From the NCBI RefSeq assembly GCF_016924645.1, contig NZ_JAFFJV010000004.1:124001-188000 (forward strand): a DNA stretch of 64,000 bases, in the 5' to 3' direction. Positions 26,880 to 36,737 of the stretch are shown one piece after another (the stretch's first letter is position 1; each line of letters begins with the position of its first letter). Position numbers and translations under genes: made by a program. This DNA is from Rufibacter psychrotolerans (GTDB lineage Bacteria; Bacteroidota; Bacteroidia; Cytophagales; Hymenobacteraceae). The notes beneath the pieces are model-generated. The model was given only the letters and a program-made list of their open reading frames with translations, did no database searches and was not told the origin of the DNA.

Positions 26880-27374
26880 TTATTTGAGGCACTTAAAGTA
26901 ATCGAACGGCTCCAGGCATTCCTGGCATTGGTACATGGCTTTACAAGCCGTGGAGCTGAACTGACTCACCAGTCTGGTATTTTCTGATTGACAAAGCGGG
27001 CACCGCACCGTGGTATCTCGCCCGAATAGGGCATGGATGTCGCCGTTGGGTTCTACCGGGGGGGCAATGCCGTAGGCTTCCAGCTTCTGTTTCCCTTCCT
27101 CGGTGAGCCAATCGGTGGTCCAAGCGGGGCTCAGTTGCAGGTCAACCTGCACCTTGGGGTACCCTTCAGCAAGCAGTTTCAGCTTTATATCGGCCGAAAT
27201 GGTGTTCATGGCGGGGCAACCAGAGTACGTGGGCGTGATGGTTACCTGCACCTGCCCGTCTTCCCGCACCTGTACCTGCCGCAGCACGCCCAAGTCCAGG
27301 ATGCTGAGCACCGGAATCTCAGGGTCGCAGACCTCTTCCAATAGTTGCCAGATGTTTTCTTCTTGGGTTGTCAC
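26880..27374 (-). CDS. paaD: PaaD, phenylacetyl-CoA epoxidase assembly protein
   Basis: 164 residues from the GTG at 27374; codons further upstream fall in a stutter repeat and are unlike the family. The N-terminal MIP18/DUF59 domain shows CDPEIPVLSILDLGVLR and PTYSGCPAMN, and the C-terminal zinc-ribbon shows CPLCQSENT and CQECLEPFDYFKCL. PaaD is thought to help load iron or iron-sulfur clusters into the PaaABCE epoxidase. It is four bases from paaG. Start codon choice is by family length. Confidence 0.92.
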   Translation of the reverse strand: MTTQEENIWQLLEEVCDPEIPVLSILDLGVLRQVQVREDGQVQVTITPTYSGCPAMNTISADIKLKLLAEGYPKVQVDLQLSPAWTTDWLTEEGKQKLEAYGIAPPVEPNGDIHALFGRDTTVRCPLCQSENTRLVSQFSSTACKAMYQCQECLEPFDYFKCLK

Positions 27375-27386
27375 TATTTGGTAGCA

Positions 27387-27412
27387 CGAATCAGGTATCA
27401 AGACACAAGACT
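27387..27412. repeat. Stutter repeat 5' of paaD (GAATCAGGTATCAAG units)
   Basis: GAATCAGGTATCAAGACACAAGA-like units directly upstream of the GTG start; resembles the repeat upstream of gatB at 230-260. Confidence 0.5.
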
Positions 27413-27424
27413 TTTCTAGTTCAG

Positions 27425-27458
27425 ATTTAAGGCAGTTTTCAGAAAAATAGGCCTAAAT
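27425..27458. repeat. Interspersed palindrome between paaC and paaD
   Basis: ATTTAAGGCAGTTTTCAG and AAAAATAGGCCTAAAT; arms ATTTAAGGC/GCCTAAAT. Confidence 0.65.
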
Positions 27459-27469
27459 TGTTTGATTTT

Positions 27470-27590
27470 CCTCGCTCGTCTCCGGCGAGTGTGGGTTATG
27501 GGGCGGCGTCTCGCCGCTTTGGTATTAGGATGATCCGCAACGCGGCCAGAGGCCGCAAGATAACTCACACTCGCCAGAGACGAGTGAGGG
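27470..27590. repeat. Long nested inverted repeat in the paaC-paaD gap
   Basis: Outer arms 27470-27499 and 27560-27589 match at 27 of 30 positions. Inner palindromes GCGGCGTCTCGCCGC (27503-27517) and GCGGCCAGAGGCCGC (27542-27556) lie between. Sequence and layout match the element at 24750-24875, so these are two members of one family, here filling an operon gap. Confidence 0.88.
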
Positions 27591-27596
27591 AAAAGT

Positions 27597-28400
27597 TTAC
27601 CATTCCAGGCCAGGGTAGGCGCGTTGCAGGTACTGCAGTTCGGCTAATAGGTACCCCAGATGTTCAGTGTGCATACCGGTTTTGCCGCCTAGTTGCATGA
27701 ACACGTTCTGCGGCACTTCCAGGGTAGCTTCGGCAAAGACCTTGGCCACGTGCTCATCCCATTGCTGCTTAAGTTGGGCGTAATCTGGCAAAAAGCCGGC
27801 TTTATGCAGTTCCTGCTCTACGGGTGTCATTTGGAACAGCTCCCCGGAGTATCTCCAGAGACGGTCCAAGGCTTTCTCAATACGGCGCTTGCTTTCTTCA
27901 GTGCCGTCGCCCAGGCGGATGACCCATTCTGAGCTCCATTTGAGGTGGTAACTGGCTTCCTTGAACGACTTAGTAGCGATGGCCGCCAGTCGCTGATCAG
28001 AGCAGTTTTGAAGCTTTTTTAGTAAAAGGTAGTGAAAACCATCAAACAGGAACTGGCGCAGGATGGTATCCGCGAAGTCGCCGTTGGGTTGCTCCACCAG
28101 CAGCGGGTTCCGGTACTCCACGGCCTCCCGCAGGTAGGCCAAATCATCCTCGGTGCGGCCTTGTCCTTCCAGTTCGGCGGCGTATTGGTACAGGCTGCGA
28201 GTCTCACCCAGAAGATCCAGCGAGATGTTGGCCATGGCCAGGTCCTGCTCCAGAATGGGGCCGTGGCCGCACCACTCAGACAAGCGATGCCCTAAAATCA
28301 GGCTGGTATCGGCTAACTGCAGCGTGTACTGGAAAAGCAGCTCCCGAAGTTCGGGTGAATAGTTCTGTGCCGCGGTATTGGTGGTATGTGCTAATTCCAT
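27597..28400 (-). CDS. paaC: PaaC, phenylacetyl-CoA 1,2-epoxidase structural subunit
   Basis: 267 residues of the ferritin-like fold. PaaC pairs with PaaA in the epoxidase core but lacks a working di-iron site. Typical segments: LADTSLILGHRLSEWCGHGP, EDIALANI-type helix (LEQDLAMANISLDLLGETR), YRNPLLVEQPNGDFA and LKWSSEWVIRLGDGT. Five bases separate it from paaB. A 196-base gap to paaD holds a nested inverted repeat, so downstream expression may be modulated there. Confidence 0.96.
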   Translation of the reverse strand: MELAHTTNTAAQNYSPELRELLFQYTLQLADTSLILGHRLSEWCGHGPILEQDLAMANISLDLLGETRSLYQYAAELEGQGRTEDDLAYLREAVEYRNPLLVEQPNGDFADTILRQFLFDGFHYLLLKKLQNCSDQRLAAIATKSFKEASYHLKWSSEWVIRLGDGTEESKRRIEKALDRLWRYSGELFQMTPVEQELHKAGFLPDYAQLKQQWDEHVAKVFAEATLEVPQNVFMQLGGKTGMHTEHLGYLLAELQYLQRAYPGLEW

Positions 28401-28405
28401 GCAGC

Positions 28406-28696
28406 TTACATGTTTTTGATTTCCGCGGGCACCTCATAAAACGTGGGGTGACGGTACACTTTGTCGTTGGCGGGGTCAAAGAACGCCTCGGCCTCGTCTG
28501 GGTTGGAGGCATGGATGTGCTTTGACTCCACTACCCAGATGCTCACCCCTTCCATGCGGCGGGTGTACACGTCACGGGCGTTCTGGATGGCCATTTCGGC
28601 ATCGGCGGCGTGGAGGCTGCCTACGTGTTTATGGTCGAGGCCCTGTTTGCTCCGGATGAAGACTTCCCAGAGGGGCCATTCTTTCTGCTGACTCAT
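28406..28696 (-). CDS. paaB: PaaB, phenylacetyl-CoA 1,2-epoxidase subunit
   Basis: 96-residue small subunit that bridges the PaaAC heterodimers. WPLWEVFIRSKQGLDHKHVG at the start and MEGVSIWVVESKHIHAS are family-typical. The start codon follows a GAGTGAATG stutter repeat (28700-28736). Located between paaA and paaC, the conserved order. Confidence 0.95.
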   Translation of the reverse strand: MSQQKEWPLWEVFIRSKQGLDHKHVGSLHAADAEMAIQNARDVYTRRMEGVSIWVVESKHIHASNPDEAEAFFDPANDKVYRHPTFYEVPAEIKNM

Positions 28697-28699
28697 ATT

Positions 28700-28736
28700 G
28701 AGTGAATGTGTGATTGAGTGAATGAGTGATTGTAAT
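28700..28736. repeat. Stutter repeat 5' of paaB (TGAGTGAATG units)
   Basis: TGAGTGAATGTGTGATTGAG then TGAATGAGTGATTG; same unit as upstream of pncA (15536-15573). Confidence 0.65.
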
Positions 28737-28748
28737 AACTCACTAAGC

Positions 28749-29708
<960 letters not shown>

Positions 29709-29736
29709 ACGCAATGGTTCTTTCTCCTTCTTTCTT

Positions 29737-29776
29737 CGGTTTTGGGGCTGTTTTTCAGAAATCAGGCCCAAAACCG
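29737..29776. repeat. Interspersed palindrome upstream of paaA
   Basis: CGGTTTTGGGGCTGTTTTTC and CAGGCCCAAAACCG: 14-base outer arms with one mismatch. Sits 29 bases before the paaA start. Confidence 0.78.
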
Positions 29777-29836
29777 TTTTCCCCTTAGTATATACGTGCC
29801 ACTCGCCTTGGAAGAGGCAGCAGCTATAACTCTTCT

Positions 29837-30913
29837 TTATTGGTCAAAATCTACCACTACCCTTTCGGTTAAGGGCCGGGCCTGACAGGTGAGGACGTAG
29901 CCAGCGGCGATTTCCTCGGGTTCCAGGGAATAGTTCACGTCCATCTCCACCTGGCCTTCCAGCACTTTTGCACGACAGGTGCTGCAGACGCCACCTTTAC
30001 AGGAATACGGCACATCGGCCCCGGTTTCGGCGGCGGCATCCAGGATGGTGTTCCCGTAATACGACATCTCCAGGTTGAGGTAGTGGCCGTCCAGCTTGAT
30101 CTGCACCTTGCTCAGTTTGTCTTCCTCCCCGGCCGGGCGCTCTTTGCGCTGCGCGGCGGCTTTCTCGCTCTCACCGGTAGTGAACAGCTCAAAATGGATG
30201 CGCTCCTGAGGCACCCCGGCTTCCTCCAGAGCTTCCTTCGCCCCGAAGATCATTTCCTCGGGTCCGCAGATAAAGCACTCGTCAATTTCCTCGGGTCTGA
30301 TGATCTTCTGCAGGAACAGCTGGGTTTTGGGTTTGTCAATGCGGCCGAACAGCAGCTCGGTGTCGCCGTGCTCCCGGCTGAGGATGTGGTACAGACTGAA
30401 CCGATCCAGGAACTTGTTCTTCAGCCCTTCTATCTCTTCCTTGAACATGATGGTGTTGCGGCCGCGGTTGCCATAGAGCAACAGCACCTGGCTCTTCGGC
30501 TCGGCGAGCAGCACGGTTTTGATGATGGAGAGAATGGGCGTGATGCCGCTGCCGGCCGCCACCATCAGGTATTGCTTCTGCTGTTCTGGGTGCAAGGGAG
30601 TAAAGAACTTGCCCATGGGGGGCATCACCTCCAGTTCCTCGCCGGGCTGCAGTGCCTCATTGGCAAAGGAAGAGAAACGCCCCTCTGGCACTTTCTTAAT
30701 GGCCACTTTCCACTCGTTTTCCAGCGGACTGGAACAGATGGAGTAGGAACGCCGGAGCTCTTCGCCGTTGTGGTGCCGCCGGAACGTGAGGTATTGGCCT
30801 TGCGTGTAGCGGAAGGTGTCTTTTAACTCCTCGGGCACGTCTAAGGTAACGGTCACGCTGTCGTGCGTTTCCCGGTGGATGTTCTTTATTCTTACTTTAT
30901 GAAATCTGCTCAT
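29837..30913 (-). CDS. paaE: PaaE, reductase of phenylacetyl-CoA epoxidase
   Basis: 358 residues. FNR-like FAD domain ([11 protein letters not shown]), NAD-binding domain ([28 protein letters not shown]) and a C-terminal plant-type [2Fe-2S] ferredoxin domain ([15 protein letters not shown] and a final Cys in VLTCQARPL). It passes electrons from NAD(P)H to the PaaA di-iron centre. Gene order differs from E. coli (paaABCDE) in that the reductase comes first, common in Bacteroidota. Confidence 0.96.
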   Translation of the reverse strand: MSRFHKVRIKNIHRETHDSVTVTLDVPEELKDTFRYTQGQYLTFRRHHNGEELRRSYSICSSPLENEWKVAIKKVPEGRFSSFANEALQPGEELEVMPPMGKFFTPLHPEQQKQYLMVAAGSGITPILSIIKTVLLAEPKSQVLLLYGNRGRNTIMFKEEIEGLKNKFLDRFSLYHILSREHGDTELLFGRIDKPKTQLFLQKIIRPEEIDECFICGPEEMIFGAKEALEEAGVPQERIHFELFTTGESEKAAAQRKERPAGEEDKLSKVQIKLDGHYLNLEMSYYGNTILDAAAETGADVPYSCKGGVCSTCRAKVLEGQVEMDVNYSLEPEEIAAGYVLTCQARPLTERVVVDFDQ

Positions 30914-30952
30914 TTACTGAAAACAAGGACTAAACGCTGGATTAGGGACTGC

Positions 30953-31537
30953 CTATTTTTTCTCCAGCCCCTGGAATAAGATGGTTAAGATGGAGTTTTC
31001 AAGTTCTTCGGTGGTGATGCCCCTGTCCGGTTTCCACCAAAGCTCCACCCACCTGATGGCTGAAAGCAGCGTAAACAAGGCTACGGAAGTGTTCACCTGC
31101 TGGAACTCCCCAGCCTCTGCGCCAGCTTCAATCAATGCCGCCAATCTTTTCTCATACTGGCTCCTCAAACTTTTAAACTCCGTTAAGGCCTCCGGAGACA
31201 AAGACTTCCATTCATTGTTCGCCACCGATACTTCAGGTCCTTTGGTGGTCATCAGATGAATATGCAGCCGCACCAAAGCCTTTAGCTTCTGGGAATAACT
31301 CTGAGTTGCATTCTCGATCTCAGTGAGTTGAGACACATAGGTGTTGGCGATGTCAAAACAGATGCCCTGCAGAATCTCGTCTTTGGACTTTATGTAATGG
31401 TACATGCTGGCGGCATCAAGGCCCACCTGCTCGGCCAAGTCCCGCATGGAGGTTCCGCCGTAGCCCTTTTGCTTGAATAGTTTGGCGGCTTCCCCAATGA
31501 TAAACTCCCGGCGTATGTCTTTCTTTTTCTTGATCAT
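30953..31537 (-). CDS. TetR/AcrR family regulator of the paa locus (PaaR-like)
   Basis: 194 residues. N-terminal helix-turn-helix KGYGGTSMRDLAEQVGLDAA and SMYHYIKSKDEIL; the rest is an all-helical ligand domain. First gene of the co-directional paa set, 39 bases before paaE. By analogy with PaaR of Gram-positive and Thermus species it is expected to release DNA on binding phenylacetyl-CoA; this is inference from position. A palindrome overlapping a good promoter lies 72-114 bases upstream. Confidence 0.88.
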   Translation of the reverse strand: MIKKKKDIRREFIIGEAAKLFKQKGYGGTSMRDLAEQVGLDAASMYHYIKSKDEILQGICFDIANTYVSQLTEIENATQSYSQKLKALVRLHIHLMTTKGPEVSVANNEWKSLSPEALTEFKSLRSQYEKRLAALIEAGAEAGEFQQVNTSVALFTLLSAIRWVELWWKPDRGITTEELENSILTILFQGLEKK

Positions 31538-31540
31538 TCC

Positions 31541-31559
31541 CGAAAAACAGCCCCAAAAC
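31541..31559. repeat. Interspersed palindrome, right half, before tetR
   Basis: CGAAAAACAGCCCCAAAAC, four bases upstream of the tetR start; left arm absent. Confidence 0.4.
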
Positions 31560-31608
31560 AGGTTTGGATTGTATTACACAGCCAGCACCCTTTTAAGGCT
31601 TGCTTAAA

Positions 31609-31651
31609 CAAGTATACGGAAACGCGGCTAATAAATCAAATGTTCGTTTGA
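31609..31651 (-). promoter_or_regulatory. Promoter with overlapping palindromic operator for tetR-paa
   Basis: Minus strand: TTTG at 31640-31637, exactly 20 bases, then TATACTTG at 31616-31609 (one mismatch to TAnnTTTG), fitting the Bacteroidota -33/-7 architecture. The -33 box lies inside TCAAATGTTCGTTTGA (31636-31651), a near-perfect palindrome of 7-base arms. A TetR dimer on it would block the promoter. The predicted transcript starts near 31602, about 65 bases before the tetR ATG. Confidence 0.6.
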
Positions 31652-31732
31652 ATTTTTAACGTTACCTGTTTTTACATCCTATTTTGAAACAGCAGTGCAC
31701 GCTGCTTTAGGGCTAAAACGGACAAAACAGCC

Positions 31733-31775
31733 GTAAAACAAAGATCCCCCCGGCTCAGCGAACCGAAGGGATCTT
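31733..31775 (-). terminator. Terminator of the small secreted protein gene
   Basis: AAGATCCC (31741-31748) pairs with GGGATCTT (31768-31775); on the minus strand it is followed by TTTGTTTT. Confidence 0.75.
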
Positions 31776-31798
31776 CAAGACTGGGCACCACGTGCCGA

Positions 31799-32314
31799 TT
31801 AGTCGTTCTTGACCAGGAACTCGTAGCGCTTGTTTTCTTTCTCGTCCAGCACGCACACAACCTCGCCGGTCTTCAGGGGTTGGTCTAGCACCAGTTTCCC
31901 CGAGGTCTTGAAAGCGGAGACACCCGCTACAATGGTTGGGGCCACTACGCCGTCGTTGATCTTGGTTCTCATTTTCTCCTGGCCATTGGCATCCAGCACC
32001 AGAATGGTGAACAGCTTGGCATCAACGGAGGCTACGGTGTACCGGGAGATGTCTACCAGCAGCACTCCCCCACCGGGCACTTTGGCCAGTTCCTCTTTTC
32101 TGGTGGCTTCGTTCCATTTCTTGGCCCGGGCCTCCCGCTGGATCTTAGCCTGTAATTCTTTCGGGGTTTCATAGGCAATGATGGTGGTCTTGTTAGCCGT
32201 CACATCCAGGATGTTCACGTCTTTGGTTGGCTGGGGGGAACTGTGTTTTTTAACATTTTGGGCCGCCGCTAACAACGGAGCCAGGAATAAGGCTGACAGT
32301 AAAACTTTTCTCAT
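31799..32314 (-). CDS. Secreted protein of unknown function
   Basis: 171 residues from the ATG at 32314, where MRKVLLSALFLAPLLAAAQ forms a clean signal peptide; the longer frame adds 20 unsupported codons. The mature part contains a charged helical region (ELQAKIQREARAKKWNEATR) and then beta-rich sequence (GGVLLVDISRYTVASV, FTILVLDANGQEKMRTK). No named family recognised and no C-terminal sorting domain. It has its own terminator; a TACCTTCG stretch at 32341-32348 on the minus strand could be its -7 box. Confidence 0.75.
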   Translation of the reverse strand: MRKVLLSALFLAPLLAAAQNVKKHSSPQPTKDVNILDVTANKTTIIAYETPKELQAKIQREARAKKWNEATRKEELAKVPGGGVLLVDISRYTVASVDAKLFTILVLDANGQEKMRTKINDGVVAPTIVAGVSAFKTSGKLVLDQPLKTGEVVCVLDEKENKRYEFLVKND

Positions 32315-32769
32315 AAAGGGTTCAGGTGGATTTTCTGCCACGAAGGTAAAAGACCTAAGTAGAATCTGCAACAACTCCGTAGTAACCAGACCAGGAAATT
32401 AGTTTGCCCCTATTCAAAGTTTCCTCCTTTCTCATAGACCTACTGCGCGGCAGCATCAACAAAATTGCATGTTTGATGAAAAAGAAGCATCAAATTGAAG
32501 AACTTCCGAGAATCCAATCAACGACGATATATCTAAATAATCTAATATTTATACAATGCTCTGTAGTAAACGCTATAGTAAGAGCAGCTATGAGCCTCGT
32601 AAAGAGCTTGAATGGTATTATCATTAGATGAGACGAAATGAGGAGTGAAAGCCATTGTAAATAGCAGATGTCTTCCAGGCAGGTCGGTTTTCTGTAAGCA
32701 TAGGTTACCCTCTATTCGAAGTCTAGGCAGAGACTGAATGTTTAATATTGAGGGGCTTCTTCAGTTGAT

Positions 32770-32910
32770 ATGATTGCTGCGTGTGGAAGATCCTTAACTG
32801 ATTTGCTCCATCAGCCTTGTTTAAAGGGTGAAATCTGCCGCAACTACCTGGTGCAATTAAAACTTTTAGGGTGGGTGAAGGAAGGCAATGAAGTTACTAA
32901 CACACGTTAG
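32770..32910 (+). pseudogene. Possible gene remnant with winged-helix-like sequence
   Basis: 46 codons from ATG to TAG. The segment CRNYLVQLKLLGWVKEGNEV looks like the second half of a winged helix (recognition helix then wing), as in wHTH regulators or Fic-associated domains. No flanking sequence completes a domain, so it is either a fragment or chance. Weak support. Confidence 0.25.
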
Positions 32911-33148
32911 TTGTTGATTTGTTTTTGCACTCTTTTTGATGCATTACCTCCAAAATTGCCCCATGCTGCTGCTCTCAAAGAGCATCTGAAATAAGATTCT
33001 GATAAGCTATACCTAAGTACAACTCTCTCTGTAAAAAGTTATAGTTATTGCTTAACATAAAGTTTCCACAACCTTTCAGGGAGTTCCGCGCTACAGAGGA
33101 TAAAATTGCAGTACCAGCCTCTTTCCTCAACCTTTTCATTGCTTAACG

Positions 33149-33184
33149 GCTCCTCTCCTGCTGCACAACTGCTGAGAGGGAGCC
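33149..33184. other. Hairpin in the subtilase leader
   Basis: GGCTCCTCTC (33149-33158) pairs with GAGAGGGAGCC (33174-33184) with one bulge, loop about 15 bases. It has no T-run on either strand, so is more likely a leader structure than a terminator. Not matched to a known riboswitch. Confidence 0.4.
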
Positions 33185-33301
33185 ATGAAAGAATCAGAAT
33201 CCGGCAATGGGGTTCTGCCTCTTCCGGAGTACGCTTTCCTATTTACCCGTCCCCCATTTAACACCTAACAAACCTATGTAAAACTTCTACCCAAAAACCT
33301 T

Positions 33302-36028
33302 ATGAAGAGAATCTTAAGTGTCTTCGTGGTTGCTTTCCTTCTGGGAAGCCGCGTGGCAGGCCAGGCGGTCATTGACAACCAATTGGTACAGGCCTTACAG
33401 ACCGCTACTGCCCCTTTGCAGGTGGTGGTCACTTTCAACGGGGAGGGGGCACCCAGTCCTTTGCACCTGCAGCTGTTACAATCGCTGGGCGTCACCAGGG
33501 GCCTGTCTTTCCGGAACCTGCCCATCACGGGCGTGCTGGCTACGCCGGCGCAGGTGCAGGCCCTGGCCAAGAGCCCTTACGTGCGCTCCATTTACCTGAA
33601 CAAGCGGTTACGGTACTTCAACAGCAATGGCACGCACATTACGGGGGTAAACCGGCTCCGGAAAGACCCCACCCTCATCGCCCGGAACAAAGGCGTTCCG
33701 GTCTCTGGCAAGGGCGTGGGCGTCATGATCAACGACAGCGGGGTTGACGGCACCCATGAGGATATCAAACTGGGCACCCACCTGGTACAGAACGTGCTAG
33801 GCTCCACCAACCTGGCGGCCCTCTCCTCGCTGCTGCCGGTCACGTACCTTGAGAACGTGCCTAACACGGATACTAACTCCGGACACGGTACGCACTGCGC
33901 CGGAACAGTGGGCGGAAACGGAGCCAGGTCCAACGGGCTTTATGCCGGTGCGGCGCCGGGCGCCACCCTTATAGGCTATGGCTCAGGCGGCGCGCTGTTC
34001 ATCCTGGATGCCCTGGGCGGGTATGATTACGCCCTCACCCACCAGTACCAGTACGGCATCAGGGTCATCAGCAACTCCTGGGGCACCAGCGGCGACTTTG
34101 ACCCGGCCGACCCGGTGAACGTCGCCTCCAAGAAAGCGTATGATTTGGGCATAGTTTCGGTATTTGCGGCCGGAAACGACGGGCCCAGCTCAGACACCCA
34201 CAACCCTTATGCCATTGCCCCCTGGGTGATCTCGGTGGGAGCCGGCGACAAATACGGGAAACTAGCCGATTTCTCCTCGCGCGGCGTGAAAGGCGAAGGG
34301 GGCACCTTTACCCTGGAGGGCGAAACCTGGAGCTATGAGAACCGGCCCACCCTTGTGGCCCCCGGAGTAGACGTGGTATCTACCCGGGCCGTTGCGCCGG
34401 TGGCTTCCCTCTCCATTCAAATGGACGCGGAGCTGCTGGAGCCGGCCCACCTCCCCTTCTATACCCACATGAGCGGTACTTCCATGGCCACTCCGCACGT
34501 GGCGGGGGTGGTGGCCCTTATGCTGGAGGCCAATCCAAGCCTTACTCCCGGGCTGGTGAAGGAGATCCTGCAGAAAACGGCCACCAATATGCCGGGTCAC
34601 GCCTCCTGGGAAGTGGGAGCCGGTTACGTGAACGCCTATGCCGCCGTGGACCATATTTGCCGCAGCACCTCGTTTGGGGCCTACCTGAACTACACCAGAA
34701 AGTTCAACGCCACGGTGAACACCACAACCCAGTCAGAGCCCTTCTCCCTCAACTTCAACCCCATCATTACGGCCGGCAACCAGATGACCTTCCAGGTGGC
34801 GCCCGGCACCAACAGCCTGGAAGCTAAATTCAACGCCACCGGTCTCCTGGGCCTTACCGGCAATCCGGTGAACCTCATCCTGCTCTCACCCAGCGGGCAA
34901 GAGTACCGCTCGGGCATTCCGGTGGCCTTCGCGCTGTATTTTGACCGGGGCATGGCTGTCGCCTCTCCCGAGCCCGGAACCTGGACCTTAAAGGCCGAAG
35001 GACTCAATGGCCTGGCCTTGCCCGAGACCATCAGCGGGACCCTCCTCCGTACCCAGACCACCGGCACCTCGGGCCTGGCGGACATTGCCGGGCATGCGGC
35101 AGAGGCTGCCATTAAAATAGCCGTGGGAACACGGTTGGTAGATGCCCTGGCCACCGGCTACAAGCCCAATGACGCCCTGAAACGGATCCACTTAGCCGAT
35201 TACCTGATGATGGGCCAGGGAATCCGTCAGTTTGTGCCTACCACGGGCTCTGCTTCGGTGGGCGACGTGAGCGGCGCTCAGTTGCTGCTGGCCGAGTCGG
35301 TGATGGCCAAAGGGGCCGCCCTTCGTGACCGGATGCACGCGTACAACGGCGTGATGCTGCCCGCCTCTACCGGTAAGTTCAACCCCAACGGGAACGTGAA
35401 CCGGGCGCAGCTGGCCTACTCGCTGGTGCAGGCCCTCGGGTATCAGGAGTATGCGCTACAGCGCAACGGGAAACCGGTCACCGTGACGGTAGAGGGCAAG
35501 TCCTACCCCATTGGCGATGCGGCTTCCATTCCGGCCGGCTTGGAGGGGTACGTGAGCCTGGCGCTGGACCTGAACCTGATCAACGCCTTCTACTCGGTTA
35601 CCCAGGGTCCGTTTGACCTGTTCCCTAAGCTACAGGCCACTTTTAAGCCCCTGCAAGACGTAACCCGCGCCGAGTTTGCGGTGATCATTACCCGCACCCA
35701 TACCAGCTGGAATGCCGCCACCGAACCGGTAACCACCACCGCCGCCGCCCTGGGCCTGCCTGTCCAGCAGAAAGCCCAGCACCACGCCTACCCTAACCCA
35801 TTTACGGGCAGCACCACCATCTCCTACTTCCTGGAAGAGGACGGCTTTGTGACGGTAGAGGTGTACAACCTGCGGGGCGGCAAAGTACGAACTCTGGTGG
35901 CCGGGGAGAAAGCCGCGGGCACGTACACCGTTCCTTTTAACGCCGGAAACCTGCCCACCGGCACCTACTTGTACAAGGTGACCACCAAAGGCAAGGAGAT
36001 CAGCCACAAAATGGTCCTGACCAGGTAA
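33302..36028 (+). CDS. Secreted S8 subtilisin-like protease with SLH-like repeats and T9SS sorting domain
   Basis: 908 residues. Signal peptide (about 1-20), an inhibitor-like prodomain (25-95), then the peptidase S8 domain with catalytic D145 ([11 protein letters not shown]), H195 (GHGTHCAG) and S394 (GTSMATPH), plus the oxyanion Asn in AAGNDGPS. A beta-sandwich follows, then two SLH-like segments ([17 protein letters not shown] near 700-720 and [12 protein letters not shown] near 790-800). The end (about 828-908, starting [13 protein letters not shown] and ending [11 protein letters not shown]) is a type A T9SS C-terminal domain. It should cross the outer membrane by T9SS and remain on the surface or be released. 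A strong terminator follows. Confidence 0.93.
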   Translation: MKRILSVFVVAFLLGSRVAGQAVIDNQLVQALQTATAPLQVVVTFNGEGAPSPLHLQLLQSLGVTRGLSFRNLPITGVLATPAQVQALAKSPYVRSIYLNKRLRYFNSNGTHITGVNRLRKDPTLIARNKGVPVSGKGVGVMINDSGVDGTHEDIKLGTHLVQNVLGSTNLAALSSLLPVTYLENVPNTDTNSGHGTHCAGTVGGNGARSNGLYAGAAPGATLIGYGSGGALFILDALGGYDYALTHQYQYGIRVISNSWGTSGDFDPADPVNVASKKAYDLGIVSVFAAGNDGPSSDTHNPYAIAPWVISVGAGDKYGKLADFSSRGVKGEGGTFTLEGETWSYENRPTLVAPGVDVVSTRAVAPVASLSIQMDAELLEPAHLPFYTHMSGTSMATPHVAGVVALMLEANPSLTPGLVKEILQKTATNMPGHASWEVGAGYVNAYAAVDHICRSTSFGAYLNYTRKFNATVNTTTQSEPFSLNFNPIITAGNQMTFQVAPGTNSLEAKFNATGLLGLTGNPVNLILLSPSGQEYRSGIPVAFALYFDRGMAVASPEPGTWTLKAEGLNGLALPETISGTLLRTQTTGTSGLADIAGHAAEAAIKIAVGTRLVDALATGYKPNDALKRIHLADYLMMGQGIRQFVPTTGSASVGDVSGAQLLLAESVMAKGAALRDRMHAYNGVMLPASTGKFNPNGNVNRAQLAYSLVQALGYQEYALQRNGKPVTVTVEGKSYPIGDAASIPAGLEGYVSLALDLNLINAFYSVTQGPFDLFPKLQATFKPLQDVTRAEFAVIITRTHTSWNAATEPVTTTAAALGLPVQQKAQHHAYPNPFTGSTTISYFLEEDGFVTVEVYNLRGGKVRTLVAGEKAAGTYTVPFNAGNLPTGTYLYKVTTKGKEISHKMVLTR

Positions 36029-36043
36029 ATCACCCAAGCTTGT

Positions 36044-36079
36044 AAAATCGACCTTCTTAGCAAAGAAGGTCGATTTTTT
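36044..36079 (+). terminator. Terminator of the subtilase gene
   Basis: AAAATCGACCTTCTT pairs with AAGAAGGTCGATTTT around a short loop and runs into six T residues. Confidence 0.9.
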
Positions 36080-36222
36080 ACTTTCTAAGCACGTATAAAT
36101 ACGGAAAGACACCGATGTTGCTTGTAGTAAGTACTGAATCAGGAAAATTTTTTTACTATTTTAAGGTGACATTGAACGTTTTTTTTACTTTCTTAGTAGT
36201 ACCTTTTATAATTAAAAACATC

Positions 36223-36414
36223 ATGAACAACGGTAAAGTAAAATTCTTTAACACCGAAAAAGGATTCGGTTTCATTAAAGACAGCAATTCAAACCAAGAG
36301 TACTTTGTACACGTAACTGGCCTGGTTGACGAGATCAGAGAAAACGACGAAGTTACTTTTGAGCTGAAAGAAGGTAAAAAAGGGCTGAACGCAGTAAACG
36401 TTAAACTCGCTTAG
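36223..36414 (+). CDS. Cold-shock protein (CspA family)
   Basis: 63-residue single cold-shock domain: NNGKVKFFNTEKGFGFI contains RNP1 (KGFGFI) and YFVHVTGL contains RNP2 (FVHV). Binds single-stranded RNA/DNA as an RNA chaperone. The ATG at 36223 is the natural start; the 36 codons upstream in frame are low-complexity leader. A long AT-rich leader (36083-36222) between the subtilase terminator and the ATG is typical of thermoregulated csp mRNAs. Own terminator at 36440-36469. Confidence 0.96.
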   Translation: MNNGKVKFFNTEKGFGFIKDSNSNQEYFVHVTGLVDEIRENDEVTFELKEGKKGLNAVNVKLA

Positions 36415-36439
36415 TCTTTTCTATAAAGACATTGGATTA

Positions 36440-36469
36440 AAGCCTTGCCCCTCGGCAAGGCTTTTTTTT
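36440..36469 (+). terminator. Terminator of the cold-shock gene
   Basis: AAGCCTTGCC pairs with GGCAAGGCTT around CCTC and is followed by eight T residues. Confidence 0.92.
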
Positions 36470-36644
36470 GTGCCTTAGAGGCTGGTTTCTGGCCCACTTT
36501 CCCATAAACTGGGCAAAAACGGCGCTTTCGGGGAGCAACGCTCCAAAGCATGGATCCGCCGCTGGCTACTGTCGGCCAAACTTTTGCCAGTAGCGTTTTA
36601 GAAGTGTTTTCGCAGAAAAGAAGGCAAAACAGGGGGAGGTGCAG

Positions 36645-36652
36645 TACCTTTG
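36645..36652 (+). promoter_or_regulatory. Candidate -7 box for the gene at 36738
   Basis: TACCTTTG followed by C, the most frequent form of the Bacteroidota -7 box, predicting a leader of about 80 bases. Confidence 0.5.
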
Positions 36653-36737
36653 CAGGGGCTTGTCCGGCGCACCTGCCCGCGTAATTGATCGGGTGGGCAG
36701 CGGGCAAAGCGCCTTTATTACTTTTTAGTTTAAGACC

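Larger units (their letters stand above)
32315..33301. other. AT-rich 987-base gap before the subtilase
   Basis: Composition is clearly AT-richer than the flanking genes. No convincing full-length gene. A 75-codon frame at 32404-32631 has no recognisable features. A 46-codon frame at 32770-32910 encodes a helix-turn-helix-like piece (see its own entry). A structured hairpin lies at 33149-33184. I see no insertion-sequence ends or tRNA. It may be a decayed island or a long regulatory leader. Confidence 0.6.

Noticed and set aside
32404..32631. 75-codon plus-strand frame in the AT-rich gap
   Set aside because: No motif, no promoter and skewed composition; treated as chance frame.
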